Shown here: in pieces, positions 25,394 to 32,786 of the stretch
Position numbering within the stretch: the stretch's first letter is position 1
Layout of the letters: each line of letters opens with the position of its first letter
Source: Limosilactobacillus reuteri
Lineage (GTDB): Bacteria > Bacillota > Bacilli > Lactobacillales > Lactobacillaceae
NCBI RefSeq assembly: GCF_034259105.1
Contig: NZ_CP139478.1
Coordinates: 1,539,001 to 1,603,000, forward strand
Length of the DNA stretch: 64,000 nt
Direction of reading: 5' to 3'
Position numbers and translations under genes: made by a program
The notes under the pieces: model-generated
What the model was told of the DNA's origin: nothing
Seen by the model: only the letters and a program-made list of their open reading frames with translations
The model's database searches: none

Positions 25394-25437
25394 AAAGCTG
25401 ATAACCATGTCAAACAGGCGAGGTTATCAGCTTTTTC
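25394..25437 (+). terminator. hairpin with T-run upstream of the EPS cluster
   Basis: AAAGCTGATAACC pairs perfectly with GGTTATCAGCTTT and is followed by TTT on the plus strand. No plus-strand gene is left upstream. It may belong to a deleted gene or protect the cluster promoter region. Confidence 0.6.
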
Positions 25438-25533
25438 TACGAAAAATTAAAAAAGTAAGTCCCTTTGGGCTATAATACTTTATTAAAGACTCTTTATCAA
25501 TGGGTAAGGATGAAGAGAATTTGGAGAACTAGA

Positions 25534-26730
25534 CTAAGCTACTTTGGCTTTTGGTCTAGTTTTCTTTTTTGGTAATTCACGAATCATGAGGTTAGAATTC
25601 TTCAACGAAATGAGAATCCTAATCCGAAAATGGAAGAAGTTGCGATAGCCATATGCGGTCCGTTTGATTATCTTGATTTTATTATTAGTACCTTCGATCG
25701 GCCCGTTGGTTAGTCGGGTGTAAAAGCTGGCAATAATTTCCTGGCGGTGCTTGGCGAGTGTTCGCTTAACTCGTCTTATAACGTTTGGTAGATTATTTCG
25801 CTTAATTAACTGATCTAACAAAGTCTGACTACGGTGACTAATTGCGGCTATTAAATCTTGATAGTATTCGTAGGCAGCTCTTAGTTCTGGAGAGAAGTTG
25901 AGCAGCCGTTCTACGACATCTTGATTAGACAAACAAGCGTGATAAAAATTACGTCGTGAATAGTAGTGCAGGTAATCTAGCTGGCCCTCCTTAGTCATTA
26001 ATAACTTCCAATAATGCTTTAAAGCGCGGTATTCATGTGTATTAGCCCCGTATTCTTTCATAACTTTAAGCCGGGCACTTTGAAGTGCCCGGTAAGCCTG
26101 GACAACGACGTGGAAATGATCAGCTACAATCATAGCCTGGGGAAATAAGTCATGAATTAGGTTACGATAAGGTTCAAACAGATCGACAACGACAATCTTA
26201 ACCGACCAGCGAGCCTTTTTAGAGTAGTGAGAAAGAAAGTAATTACGCATGAAACGCGAATTACGAGACTGAATGATGTCAATAGTACGATGGTTCTGCG
26301 GATTCATTAAGATCATACTCATCCTACTTTGGGCGAACTTACCGGATTTAAAGTCATCAAAAGCGATGGTTGCCGGTAACCAGTGAGGATTAGTCTTAAA
26401 GGTATCTTCGAAGCCCTCGAGCTGACGCTCAACGGTGTTAGTAGAAACATTGTGATGACTAGCAATAGTCCGCATTGATTCATTCTCACTGAGTTCCTGT
26501 ACAATATGGTATTTAACGACATTCGCAATTCGACAGGCAAAATTAACTCCTTGGACCTCAGCAACCTTGGTAACTCGCTTGGGGCATTGGGGCGATGGTG
26601 GACAGAGATACTGTTGTTTCTTGATTTTTAAGACAGCTGGTTTTCCAGCCAGTGTAAGGATTTTGATCGTTACGGGCCGCTTACGGAAGCTATTGCGACG
26701 CATCAACTGGCCGCAAAGCGGACAGTGCAT
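25534..26730 (-). CDS. ISL3-family transposase, N-terminus probably truncated
   Basis: The 398-codon frame shows the ISL3 zinc-finger start MHCPLCGQLMRRNSF, with further cysteines in YLCPPSPQCP. It has an HTH (IASHHNVSTNTVERQLEGFE) and a DDE-type core with IAFDDFKSGK, VVVDLFEPYRN and TNGPIEGTNNKIK. The frame is open upstream of this ATG as DPYLKPDKPFLTEDKELKII but meets TGA at 26818-26820, ten codons after an ATG at 26847. The natural start is therefore interrupted and only the shorter form from 26730 is available. A hairpin with a T-run lies upstream on the plus strand (26866-26914). Activity is uncertain. Confidence 0.8.
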   Translation of the reverse strand: MHCPLCGQLMRRNSFRKRPVTIKILTLAGKPAVLKIKKQQYLCPPSPQCPKRVTKVAEVQGVNFACRIANVVKYHIVQELSENESMRTIASHHNVSTNTVERQLEGFEDTFKTNPHWLPATIAFDDFKSGKFAQSRMSMILMNPQNHRTIDIIQSRNSRFMRNYFLSHYSKKARWSVKIVVVDLFEPYRNLIHDLFPQAMIVADHFHVVVQAYRALQSARLKVMKEYGANTHEYRALKHYWKLLMTKEGQLDYLHYYSRRNFYHACLSNQDVVERLLNFSPELRAAYEYYQDLIAAISHRSQTLLDQLIKRNNLPNVIRRVKRTLAKHRQEIIASFYTRLTNGPIEGTNNKIKIIKRTAYGYRNFFHFRIRILISLKNSNLMIRELPKKKTRPKAKVA

Positions 26731-26865
26731 GGGATAAGACTGAATTAAATGGATGATCTTTAGTTCTTTATCCTCAGTTAAAAATGGTTTGTCAGGTTTT
26801 AAGTAAGGATCCTTGATTCAAGTCCAAAAATTGATATCATTAGTCATGAGGAATATATACTTTTT

Positions 26866-26914
26866 AAGACAACTGAGTGGTTATGGGGATAACTTAAGAC
26901 AGTTGTCTTTTTTT
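26866..26914 (+). terminator. hairpin with T-run in the ISL3 leader
   Basis: AAGACAACT and AGTTGTCTT pair and are followed by seven T on the plus strand. The hairpin lies within the ISL3 element, upstream of its transposase. Confidence 0.45.
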
Positions 26915-26993
26915 ATTTTTAAATCAATGGTACAGCAAGTAACAAAAAACGGTAAAGATAAGAAATTATCTTATCCTTACCGAATATCATAGA

Positions 26994-27107
26994 ACCGATT
27001 TTTACACGGCCCTTAAGAATGCTGGCTTTCAACGTCAACGAAAACAACATGGAAGGTTCATCAAAGGACTGCGATTAAAAGCTGATACTAACGAGTTCCT
27101 CATTTGA
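26994..27107 (+). pseudogene. 3' end of a phage-type primase gene, cut by ISL3
   Basis: Directly after the ISL3 end a plus-strand frame reads TDFYTALKNAGFQRQRKQHG, continues with RFIKGLRLKADTNEFLI and ends in TGA. This is the kind of C-terminal winged-helix tail found on virulence-associated-E or D5-like phage primases. The following gene pair (VRR-NUC nuclease and SNF2 helicase) normally stands next to such a primase. Everything upstream of the element has been lost at this junction. Confidence 0.55.
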
Positions 27108-27321
27108 GTGTCATTGACCGTCATTATTAATTAAGGAAAAAGCTTGTTACATCAACCTTCCTTAACAACCATGACAGTCGTGACAGTCTATTTCTTTACT
27201 TGTATATAGGAATAAAAAATAGAAAAAAAGAGTATAGAAAAGAGTAGTAAATCGACTGACATGACCGTCACAAACTCTCTTAATACCTTGGTGAATCAAC
27301 ACATAGAAAGGATTATCGAAA
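27108..27321. other. gap between primase tail and nuclease gene with TGAC-rich short repeats
   Basis: The gap holds several copies of TGACNGTC-like words (TTGACCGTCATTA, ATGACAGTCGTGACAGTC, GACATGACCGTCAC). Similar words lie between primase and VRR-NUC genes of related elements and could be replication or regulator sites. No gene is seen. Confidence 0.4.
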
Positions 27322-27603
27322 ATGTTAGAAAAACGAATCGAAACAGCTTTTGTGAAAGCAGCTCAAAGTCGCGGCGGTTTATGCCTGAAGTTCGTTTCGC
27401 CATCAATGGCTGGAGTTCCCGATCGAATTGTCCTTTTACCTGATGGTCATCTGGGCTTCGTGGAGATGAAGGCTCCTGGTAAGCATCCCCGCCCGCTGCA
27501 GGTACAAAAACTAATGCAATTAAAACAACTTGGCTTTCAAGTCTTCGTTTGCGATCAATTCGATCAGATTGGAGGAATGCTTGATGCAATACAAGCCGCA
27601 TGA
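27322..27603 (+). CDS. VRR-NUC domain nuclease
   Basis: The 93-residue protein is a stand-alone VRR-NUC (PD-(D/E)xK) nuclease. It has GGLCLKFVSPSMAGVPDRIV with the active aspartate, then LGFVEMKAPGKHPRPLQ with the E-x-K pair, then a C-terminal helix. Such small nucleases are found beside the SNF2-type helicase in phages and satellites, where they are thought to process branched DNA, forming a Holliday-junction-resolvase-like activity. AAAGGA lies upstream of the ATG. Its end overlaps the start of the helicase gene, so the two are coupled. Confidence 0.88.
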   Translation: MLEKRIETAFVKAAQSRGGLCLKFVSPSMAGVPDRIVLLPDGHLGFVEMKAPGKHPRPLQVQKLMQLKQLGFQVFVCDQFDQIGGMLDAIQAA

Positions 27604-28939
27604 ATATCAGCAATACGCTACTCAGTTCATTCTGGATCATCCTGTTGCTGCGATCCTGCTCGACATGGGCCTTGGCAAAAGTGTCATTACCCTCACGGCT
27701 ATTAAGCAGCTCATTCAGGAAGGCAAGGTTCACCGGGTCCTAGTTGTGGCGCCGCTAAGAGTTGCTAAACAAACCTGGCCGGAAGAAATTGAAAAGTGGG
27801 ACCACTTAAAAGGCCTTACCTACTCTGTTGTCACTGGTTCTAGGACACAAAGAATCAAAGCACTACAACAAGATGTCAACATTTATATCATCAACCGGGA
27901 AAACTTGAAATGGCTAATTGAATCCTCTGGTATGCACTTTGATTACGATATGCTGGTGATCGATGAACTCTCCAGTTTCAAGTCTTACCGTTCCCAACGT
28001 TTTAAAGCGCTGACGCGAGTACGCCCTCTGATTAAACGTGTAGTTGGTTTAACCGGAACACCATCCTCTAATGGGCTAATGGATCTGTGGGCTGAATTCC
28101 GGGTGCTTGATATGGGAAAAAGACTTGGCCGCTTCATCTCATACTACCGGACTAATTACTTTGATCCCGACAAGCGCAATATGTATCAAGTCTTCACTTA
28201 CAAGCCAAAGCCGGGTGCTGAGCAGAGTATTTACCGGGCCATTGATGACATCACCATCTCCATGAAGTCTCAGGATTACTTGGATCTTCCACCGCTAACC
28301 ATGAACACAGTACCGGTCAAGATGAGTAACAACGAACAAGCAATCTATGATGAACTCAAGACTCAGCTGGTGATTTCGACCCACGGCAAACAGATCGATG
28401 CATTGAACGCGGCTAGCCTGTCCAATAAACTTTGTCAGATGGCTAATGGCTGTGTCTATGATAATCAGCAGCAGGTTGTTCAAATCCATCAACGCAAACT
28501 CGATGCTTTAGAAGATCTAATCGAAGCTGCCAACGGCAAACCCGTGCTGATAGCTTACTGGTTCAAGCATGACTTAGCGCAGATTAAACAATGCTTCAAG
28601 ATTCGGGAAATTAAAGTAACCAAAGATATTCAAGACTGGAACGCTGGCAGGATTCCGCTCGCACTGATCCATCCTGCCTCTGCGGTTCACGGACTTAATC
28701 TGCAAGCTGGAGGTGCTACTTTGATCTGGTATGGACTGACCTGGAGCTTGGAGCTTTACCAGCAAACCAACGCTCGGCTCTGGCGGCAGGGTCAGCGTCA
28801 GCACGTGGTCATTCACCACATCATTACTGAAGTAACGATTGATGAAAACATCCTAGCCGCCTTGAAGCACAAGGATAAAACTCAGCTGGCACTGATTAAT
28901 GCAGTGAAAGCCAACTTGAAAGGAAGTGTTTGTGTATGA
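27584..28939 (+). CDS. SNF2-type DNA helicase of phage-like elements
   Basis: The 451-residue protein has the superfamily 2 motifs. Motif I is LLDMGLGKSVITLTA (about residues 27-41), motif II is VIDELSSFK, motif III is LTGTPSSNGLMDLW. The C-terminal motifs are PVLIAYWFKHD, HGLNLQAGG and QTNARLWRQGQ. I chose ATG at 27584, which has GGAGG eight bases upstream, rather than the longer frame from 27530. The protein most likely remodels DNA during element replication together with the VRR-NUC nuclease. It overlaps the next gene by four bases. Confidence 0.9.
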   Translation: MQYKPHEYQQYATQFILDHPVAAILLDMGLGKSVITLTAIKQLIQEGKVHRVLVVAPLRVAKQTWPEEIEKWDHLKGLTYSVVTGSRTQRIKALQQDVNIYIINRENLKWLIESSGMHFDYDMLVIDELSSFKSYRSQRFKALTRVRPLIKRVVGLTGTPSSNGLMDLWAEFRVLDMGKRLGRFISYYRTNYFDPDKRNMYQVFTYKPKPGAEQSIYRAIDDITISMKSQDYLDLPPLTMNTVPVKMSNNEQAIYDELKTQLVISTHGKQIDALNAASLSNKLCQMANGCVYDNQQQVVQIHQRKLDALEDLIEAANGKPVLIAYWFKHDLAQIKQCFKIREIKVTKDIQDWNAGRIPLALIHPASAVHGLNLQAGGATLIWYGLTWSLELYQQTNARLWRQGQRQHVVIHHIITEVTIDENILAALKHKDKTQLALINAVKANLKGSVCV

Positions 28940-29404
28940 GTATCATGTGGAATTACTTAGACAAGCGCCGGGCCACTATTGCTGCATTAAAAGACTACGA
29001 TGGTATGAAGTTTATCATTGATTCTTATCAGGATGATTTGAAGCTGGCTAAGGAACAGACGATCGGCATCAATTCACCACAGTATGGTTTCGCACCCAGC
29101 GGCACCAACAAAGATAATCCCACTGAACATCGTCTGCTTCATGGCATCGATCAAACCACTAAGTTGAACGAGCGGTACCAGCAAGCCCCAGCTTTACTTC
29201 AAATGGTTTGAACCAGCATGGCAAGAGCTTTCACGAGATGAACGCTTCATATTGGATGTTTGTTACCGCACTCCAAATCAATCAATGAACGAAGGACTGA
29301 CCTTGTTGATGGACAAATACTTCATTGCTAAGACCACTGCCTACAATAGAAAGAACAAGGCACTCGACCACCTTACCCTTTTGCTTTATGGATCCCACCA
29401 TTAG
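28936..29404 (+). pseudogene. ArpU/sigma-like late transcription regulator, frameshifted
   Basis: From ATG at 28936 the frame encodes SIMWNYLDKRRATIAALKDY and continues to LNERYQQAPALLQMV, then stops at 29211. One frame over the protein continues QLYFKWFEPAWQELSRDERF, ILDVCYRTPNQSMNEGLTLL and KTTAYNRKNKALDHLTLLLY, ending in TAG at 29402. The join lies in GCCCCAG near 29187, which has one C too many. The joined protein of about 155 residues resembles the DUF1492/ArpU group of phage proteins with a sigma-4-like helix-turn-helix that switch on late genes. The insertion should abolish its DNA-binding half, which may silence packaging genes. Confidence 0.6.
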
Positions 29405-29440
29405 AAAGGTAAAACGCAGAACAAACAATCAGCCTATCCA

Positions 29441-29449
29441 TGTTACGAT
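29441..29449 (+). promoter_or_regulatory. possible late promoter (extended -10)
   Basis: TGTTACGAT gives an extended -10 box (TG-N-TACGAT) in the gap between the late regulator and the HNH gene, where phages of this type start the packaging operon. There is no good -35 element, as expected if an activator is required. Confidence 0.35.
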
Positions 29450-29490
29450 AGTAGTGTAGAAAATTAGGATAAAGGCATTTGCTTTATAAC

Positions 29491-29524
29491 ATTGAAGCCT
29501 GGCGGTGTAAACTGCTGGGCTTTT
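29491..29524 (+). terminator. hairpin upstream of the HNH gene
   Basis: AAGCCTGGCGGT and ACTGCTGGGCTT pair over twelve positions, counting G-T pairs, with the four-base loop GTAA. TTTTCTT follows. It lies between the late regulator and the packaging genes and could end early transcription. Confidence 0.65.
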
Positions 29525-29551
29525 CTTATGCCCTCAGAAAGGAGGAGTGTC

Positions 29552-29929
29552 ATGCCTTACTCACCCAAGAAACCTTGTCGTTACCCCGGCTGCCCGCGAC
29601 TAACCCACAACACTTATTGTGACGTCCATGCTAAGCAAGTCAGTTCTCACTACAATCGTTACCAACGACCAAAACGTAGTCGTCCGCGCTATCATCGTGG
29701 CTGGCCAAAGATCAGACAAAGGTACCTACTCCACCATCCCTTCTGTGAGATGTGCCTGAGCCAAGGAAGGTATACCAAGGCTACCGAAGTCCATCACGTT
29801 CTGCCCTTAGAGCACGGTGGCACCAACGAGTTCAAAAACCTGATGGCATTATGCAAACCATGTCATTCCCGCATCACCGCTCAGATGGATGATCGTTGGC
29901 ACAAAGCACCACGTCAATATCATTACTAA
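29552..29929 (+). CDS. HNH endonuclease of the packaging module
   Basis: The 125-residue protein has an N-terminal zinc knuckle (CRYPGCPRLTHNTYC) and a C-terminal HNH domain with FCEMCLSQGR, EVHHVLPLEHGGTNEFKNLM and LCKPCHSR. HNH proteins encoded next to the small terminase are required for cos cleavage in many phages of the HK97 type. ATG at 29552 follows AAAGGAGGAG, which decides against the longer frame. It is the first packaging gene, separated from the small terminase by a 120-base non-coding stretch that may hold the cos site. Confidence 0.9.
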   Translation: MPYSPKKPCRYPGCPRLTHNTYCDVHAKQVSSHYNRYQRPKRSRPRYHRGWPKIRQRYLLHHPFCEMCLSQGRYTKATEVHHVLPLEHGGTNEFKNLMALCKPCHSRITAQMDDRWHKAPRQYHY

Positions 29930-30048
29930 ACCACGGAGGGGGCCATCGAATCCTTAAAAATTTTTCACGCGGGAGCGGGCCTGGGCCTTCGTGTACAAAA
30001 AATCGAAATCAAACGGGGTATTAACCCCTGCCGGAAGGAGGGAGAGAT
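29930..30048 (+). other. possible cos/packaging-site region
   Basis: This non-coding stretch between the HNH and small terminase genes holds an AT block (AAAAATTTTT) directly followed by a GC-rich block (GCGGGAGCGGGCCTGGGCC). In cos-type phages with this gene order the cohesive-end site lies here. The assignment rests on position and composition only. Confidence 0.35.
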
Positions 30049-30591
30049 TTGGCTAAAGATGGTACGAATCGTGGCGGATTCCGGGTCGGCGCTGGGAGAA
30101 GATCTAAATCACTGCACGATAAGCTCGAAGCTGGCCAAGAAGCAACCGTCATTGATTTGCCAGAGCCAGCTAATCTGGAAGGCCACGTGATGCCGCCAGT
30201 CAAAAAGTACCTCAAAGCCAAACAAAAGAATGGGTTAGAATTTGATGCTGCCGATATTTTCAAAGAAACTTGGGAATGGCTAGTTGAACGTGGTTGCGAA
30301 AAATTAGTTAATACCCAATTAATTGAACAATATGCCGTTAGCGTCAGTCGGTGGATTCAGTGTGAAGAATGTATCTCTAAGTTCGGTTTTCTCGCCCGCC
30401 ACCCCACCACTGGGAACGCAATTGCTTCACCCTACGTTTCAATGAGTCGTGACTACATGAAGCAATCGAGTCAGTTGTGGTTTCAGATTTTTCAGGTGGT
30501 TAAGGAAAACAACGCCACAGCTTACCAAGGATCAACCCCACAGGATGATGTCATGGAACGGCTCTTAAGAAGCCGGAAAGGAATGAACTAA
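30049..30591 (+). CDS. terS: phage terminase small subunit (P27 family)
   Basis: The actual start is TTG at 30049-30051, in context GGAGGGAGAGATT, giving MAKDGTNRGGFRVGAGRR. The about 180-residue protein has the basic N-terminal tail and the P27-type core: PPVKKYLKAKQKNG, IFKETWEWLVERGCEKLV, RWIQCEECISKFGFLARHP and NAIASPYVSMSRDYMKQ. Small terminases recognise the packaging site and recruit the large subunit. The stop overlaps the methyltransferase start (TAATG), so the two are coupled. It is intact. Confidence 0.9.
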   Translation: MAKDGTNRGGFRVGAGRRSKSLHDKLEAGQEATVIDLPEPANLEGHVMPPVKKYLKAKQKNGLEFDAADIFKETWEWLVERGCEKLVNTQLIEQYAVSVSRWIQCEECISKFGFLARHPTTGNAIASPYVSMSRDYMKQSSQLWFQIFQVVKENNATAYQGSTPQDDVMERLLRSRKGMN

Positions 30592-31817
30592 TGAAATTTG
30601 TCAAAAAGAAAATCACCGATTTGATTCCTGCCGATTACAATCCACGGAAAGATCTCAAACCCGGCGATCCTGATTATGAAAAACTAAAACGCTCGATGCA
30701 TGAATTTGGCTATGTCGATCCAATCATTTGGAACCAACAAACCGGTCATGTAGTTGGTGGGCACCAGCGCTTAAAAATTCTCCAGGATGAAGGCATCAAA
30801 GAAGCAGAGTGCGTGGTCGTTAATCTGAATGAGGACAAAGAAAAGGCCCTTAACGTAGCTTTAAACAAAATTAGTGGTGACTGGGATAAGGACAAGTTAG
30901 CTTTACTGATGACTGACTTGCAAGCTAGTGATTTAGATATTTCATTAACTGGTTTTGATGAGGATGAAATATCTGACTTGCTTGCTACCGAAGATGATAC
31001 TCATGACGACAATTTCGATGTAGATAGCGAATTGAATAAGCCAACTTTCTCTAAGGTAGGCGATCTCTGGCACTTGGGACGACATGCCCTACTGTGCGGT
31101 GATGCCACGAAAAAAGAGAGTTGTCAAAAGTTACTTGATGATCATCAAGTTAATCTTGTCCTTACCGATCCACCGTATAATGTCGATTACCAAAGCAAAG
31201 CCGGCAAGATTAAGAACGACCATCAGGATGATGATAAGTTTTACCAATTTTTACTAGCTGCTTTTCAAAATATGAATACTGCAATGGCCAATGATGCCAG
31301 CATCTATGTTTTCCATGCCGACACGGAAGGACTTAACTTCCGCCGTGCTTTCCAAGATGCTGGCTTTTATTTATCTGGTTGCTGTATCTGGAAAAAACAA
31401 TCATTAGTGCTTGGTCGCTCACCCTACCAGTGGCAGCATGAACCAGTTCTATATGGCTGGAAGAAAGATGGTAAACACGAATGGTACACCGGACGAAAGG
31501 AATCTACCATCTGGGAATTTGATCGTCCAAAGCAAAGTAAGGAACACCCAACGATGAAACCAATCCCATTACTAGCCTATCCGATCATGAACTCTACTAT
31601 GTCGAACTGCACGGTTCTTGATCCATTCGGCGGTTCTGGTTCGACTCTGATTGCTTGTGAACAGACTAATCGGATCTGCTACATGATGGAGCTGGATCCT
31701 AAATATTGCGATGTCATCGTCAACCGCTATATTGAACAAGTCGATTCGGATCAGAAAGTCAGTGTGGAAAGGGATGGAAAATCGATTCCTTACAGTAAGG
31801 TTAAAAAGTCGGCCTAA
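30591..31817 (+). CDS. ParB-like nuclease domain fused to a DNA (adenine/cytosine-N4) methyltransferase
   Basis: Residues 1-95 form a ParB/Srx-type domain (ITDLIPADYNPRKDL, then VVGGHQRLKILQDEG). Residues about 155-400 form an N6/N4-type methyltransferase with the catalytic DPPY (193-196, in LVLTDPPYNVDY) before the S-adenosylmethionine motif LDPFGGSGST near residue 345, the beta-class order. Methylases of this kind are common between the small and large terminase genes of such elements. They probably protect the element's DNA or mark it for packaging. There is no restriction partner nearby. All motifs are present and the frame is intact. Confidence 0.92.
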   Translation: MKFVKKKITDLIPADYNPRKDLKPGDPDYEKLKRSMHEFGYVDPIIWNQQTGHVVGGHQRLKILQDEGIKEAECVVVNLNEDKEKALNVALNKISGDWDKDKLALLMTDLQASDLDISLTGFDEDEISDLLATEDDTHDDNFDVDSELNKPTFSKVGDLWHLGRHALLCGDATKKESCQKLLDDHQVNLVLTDPPYNVDYQSKAGKIKNDHQDDDKFYQFLLAAFQNMNTAMANDASIYVFHADTEGLNFRRAFQDAGFYLSGCCIWKKQSLVLGRSPYQWQHEPVLYGWKKDGKHEWYTGRKESTIWEFDRPKQSKEHPTMKPIPLLAYPIMNSTMSNCTVLDPFGGSGSTLIACEQTNRICYMMELDPKYCDVIVNRYIEQVDSDQKVSVERDGKSIPYSKVKKSA

Positions 31818-31889
31818 AGTACTGAAAAGCCTTGCTATCTGTGCCTTTTAGAGTGATGTATACAGTGATCAAACAAGGAGGTATTGAAT

Positions 31890-32510
31890 ATGAAAATTAA
31901 TTTTAATGTTCATGGCCAACAGCGCAAAAAGTTAGTCGAACAGATTGCTGAATACACTCAGCAAAAGGCAGAGTACCAGTACACACCAACTTATGCATAC
32001 CAGATTGGCAAATACACCATCAGCAAGGATGGCAATCTTCTATCCCCGGATGAGATTCCTGCTGGATTAGTAACACATCTTAAGCAACAGGGATTCACAC
32101 CCAGCGAGACGGTCAAGTTGAACATAACATATCGCCGCAATGAGCTTACTGACCAAGATCTAGATAACCTACGCCATTTAATCTGGGCCAAAAGCCAGTT
32201 AATCAAAGACGCTTTTGACATTGAATCATTGCATTTAAGCATTGACGACCAACAAGTCTCATTTAACTGGTTTGACCAAGTCGATGCCAATGATGCTCTG
32301 GCCTATCAACAATTCATCGACAAACTAGTGCAATATGCTCAAAATCATCAGCGGATTATGTCCCAGCCACGGGAAGAAAGCAATGAAAAATATGCCTTTC
32401 GTTGTCTTTTGCTCCGGCTGGGATTTATTGGCCCAAGGTATAAGAAGCAACGGAAGGTGTTACTTAAAAATTTAACCGGGTCCGCCGCATTCAAAAGTCA
32501 GGAGGCTTAA
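31890..32510 (+). CDS. virulence-related protein family member, function unknown
   Basis: The 206-residue protein matches by pattern a family annotated as virulence-related in Firmicute phage-like elements. Characteristic parts are QKAEYQYTPTYAYQIGKYTI at the start, DNLRHLIWAKSQLIKDAF in the middle, and EKYAFRCLLLRLGFIGPRYK near the end. The biochemical role is not known. I start at ATG 31890, with GGAGGT eight bases upstream, instead of TTG at 31884. It lies between the methylase and a DUF5049 gene and just before a terminator, which is the common order in related elements. Confidence 0.7.
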   Translation: MKINFNVHGQQRKKLVEQIAEYTQQKAEYQYTPTYAYQIGKYTISKDGNLLSPDEIPAGLVTHLKQQGFTPSETVKLNITYRRNELTDQDLDNLRHLIWAKSQLIKDAFDIESLHLSIDDQQVSFNWFDQVDANDALAYQQFIDKLVQYAQNHQRIMSQPREESNEKYAFRCLLLRLGFIGPRYKKQRKVLLKNLTGSAAFKSQEA

Positions 32511-32512
32511 CT

Positions 32513-32719
32513 ATGAACCGTATCAAAGATGAATTGGCCAAGCGTAATCGAATCTACCGACAAGTGCTTAAAATCCGCAACACTGGTGAAGCCAATATGT
32601 TTGATGTGGAAAATGTCAAAAGACTGGCATACTACTATAACTGCCATGACTTAATCGATTACTTGAATACTGACCGCGCCGGATACGTAAATTTGATATT
32701 AACTGGCAAGTTTAATTAA
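32513..32719 (+). CDS. DUF5049-type small protein
   Basis: The 68-residue protein has the pattern of DUF5049: VLKIRNTGEANMFDVENVKR, then LAYYYNCHDLIDYL, and the end of the form VNLILTGKF. Members sit directly before the large terminase in many phage-like elements; their role is unknown. The gene follows its neighbour by two bases, with AGGAGG in the preceding coding end, so it is translated from the same message. A strong terminator follows ten bases after its stop. Confidence 0.75.
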   Translation: MNRIKDELAKRNRIYRQVLKIRNTGEANMFDVENVKRLAYYYNCHDLIDYLNTDRAGYVNLILTGKFN

Positions 32720-32728
32720 TCATCAATC

Positions 32729-32760
32729 AAGCATTGAGTTAACACTCAGTGCTTTTTTAG
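32729..32760 (+). terminator. terminator between DUF5049 and large terminase genes
   Basis: AAGCATTGAGT and ACTCAGTGCTT form an eleven-base stem with one mismatch, followed by TTTTTT. Confidence 0.8.
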
Positions 32761-32786
32761 TACAACTGAAAGGATGTGATGCCCTC

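Larger units (their letters stand above)
25485..26996 (-). mobile_element. ISL3-family insertion sequence
   Basis: The left end reads GACTCTTTATCAATGGGTAA followed by GGATGAAGAG. The right end, read inwards from 26996, is GGTTCTATGATATTCGGTAA followed by GGATAAG. The two match over the core GGTAAGGAT and form the terminal repeats. Between them is one transposase gene. The right end abuts the truncated primase frame, so this copy cut the phage-like element. Confidence 0.7.

Noticed and set aside
26951..26983. Near-perfect palindrome CGGTAAAGATAAG / CTTATCCTTACCG considered as an attachment site
   Set aside because: Half of it matches the ISL3 terminal sequence, so it is better explained as part of that IS end.
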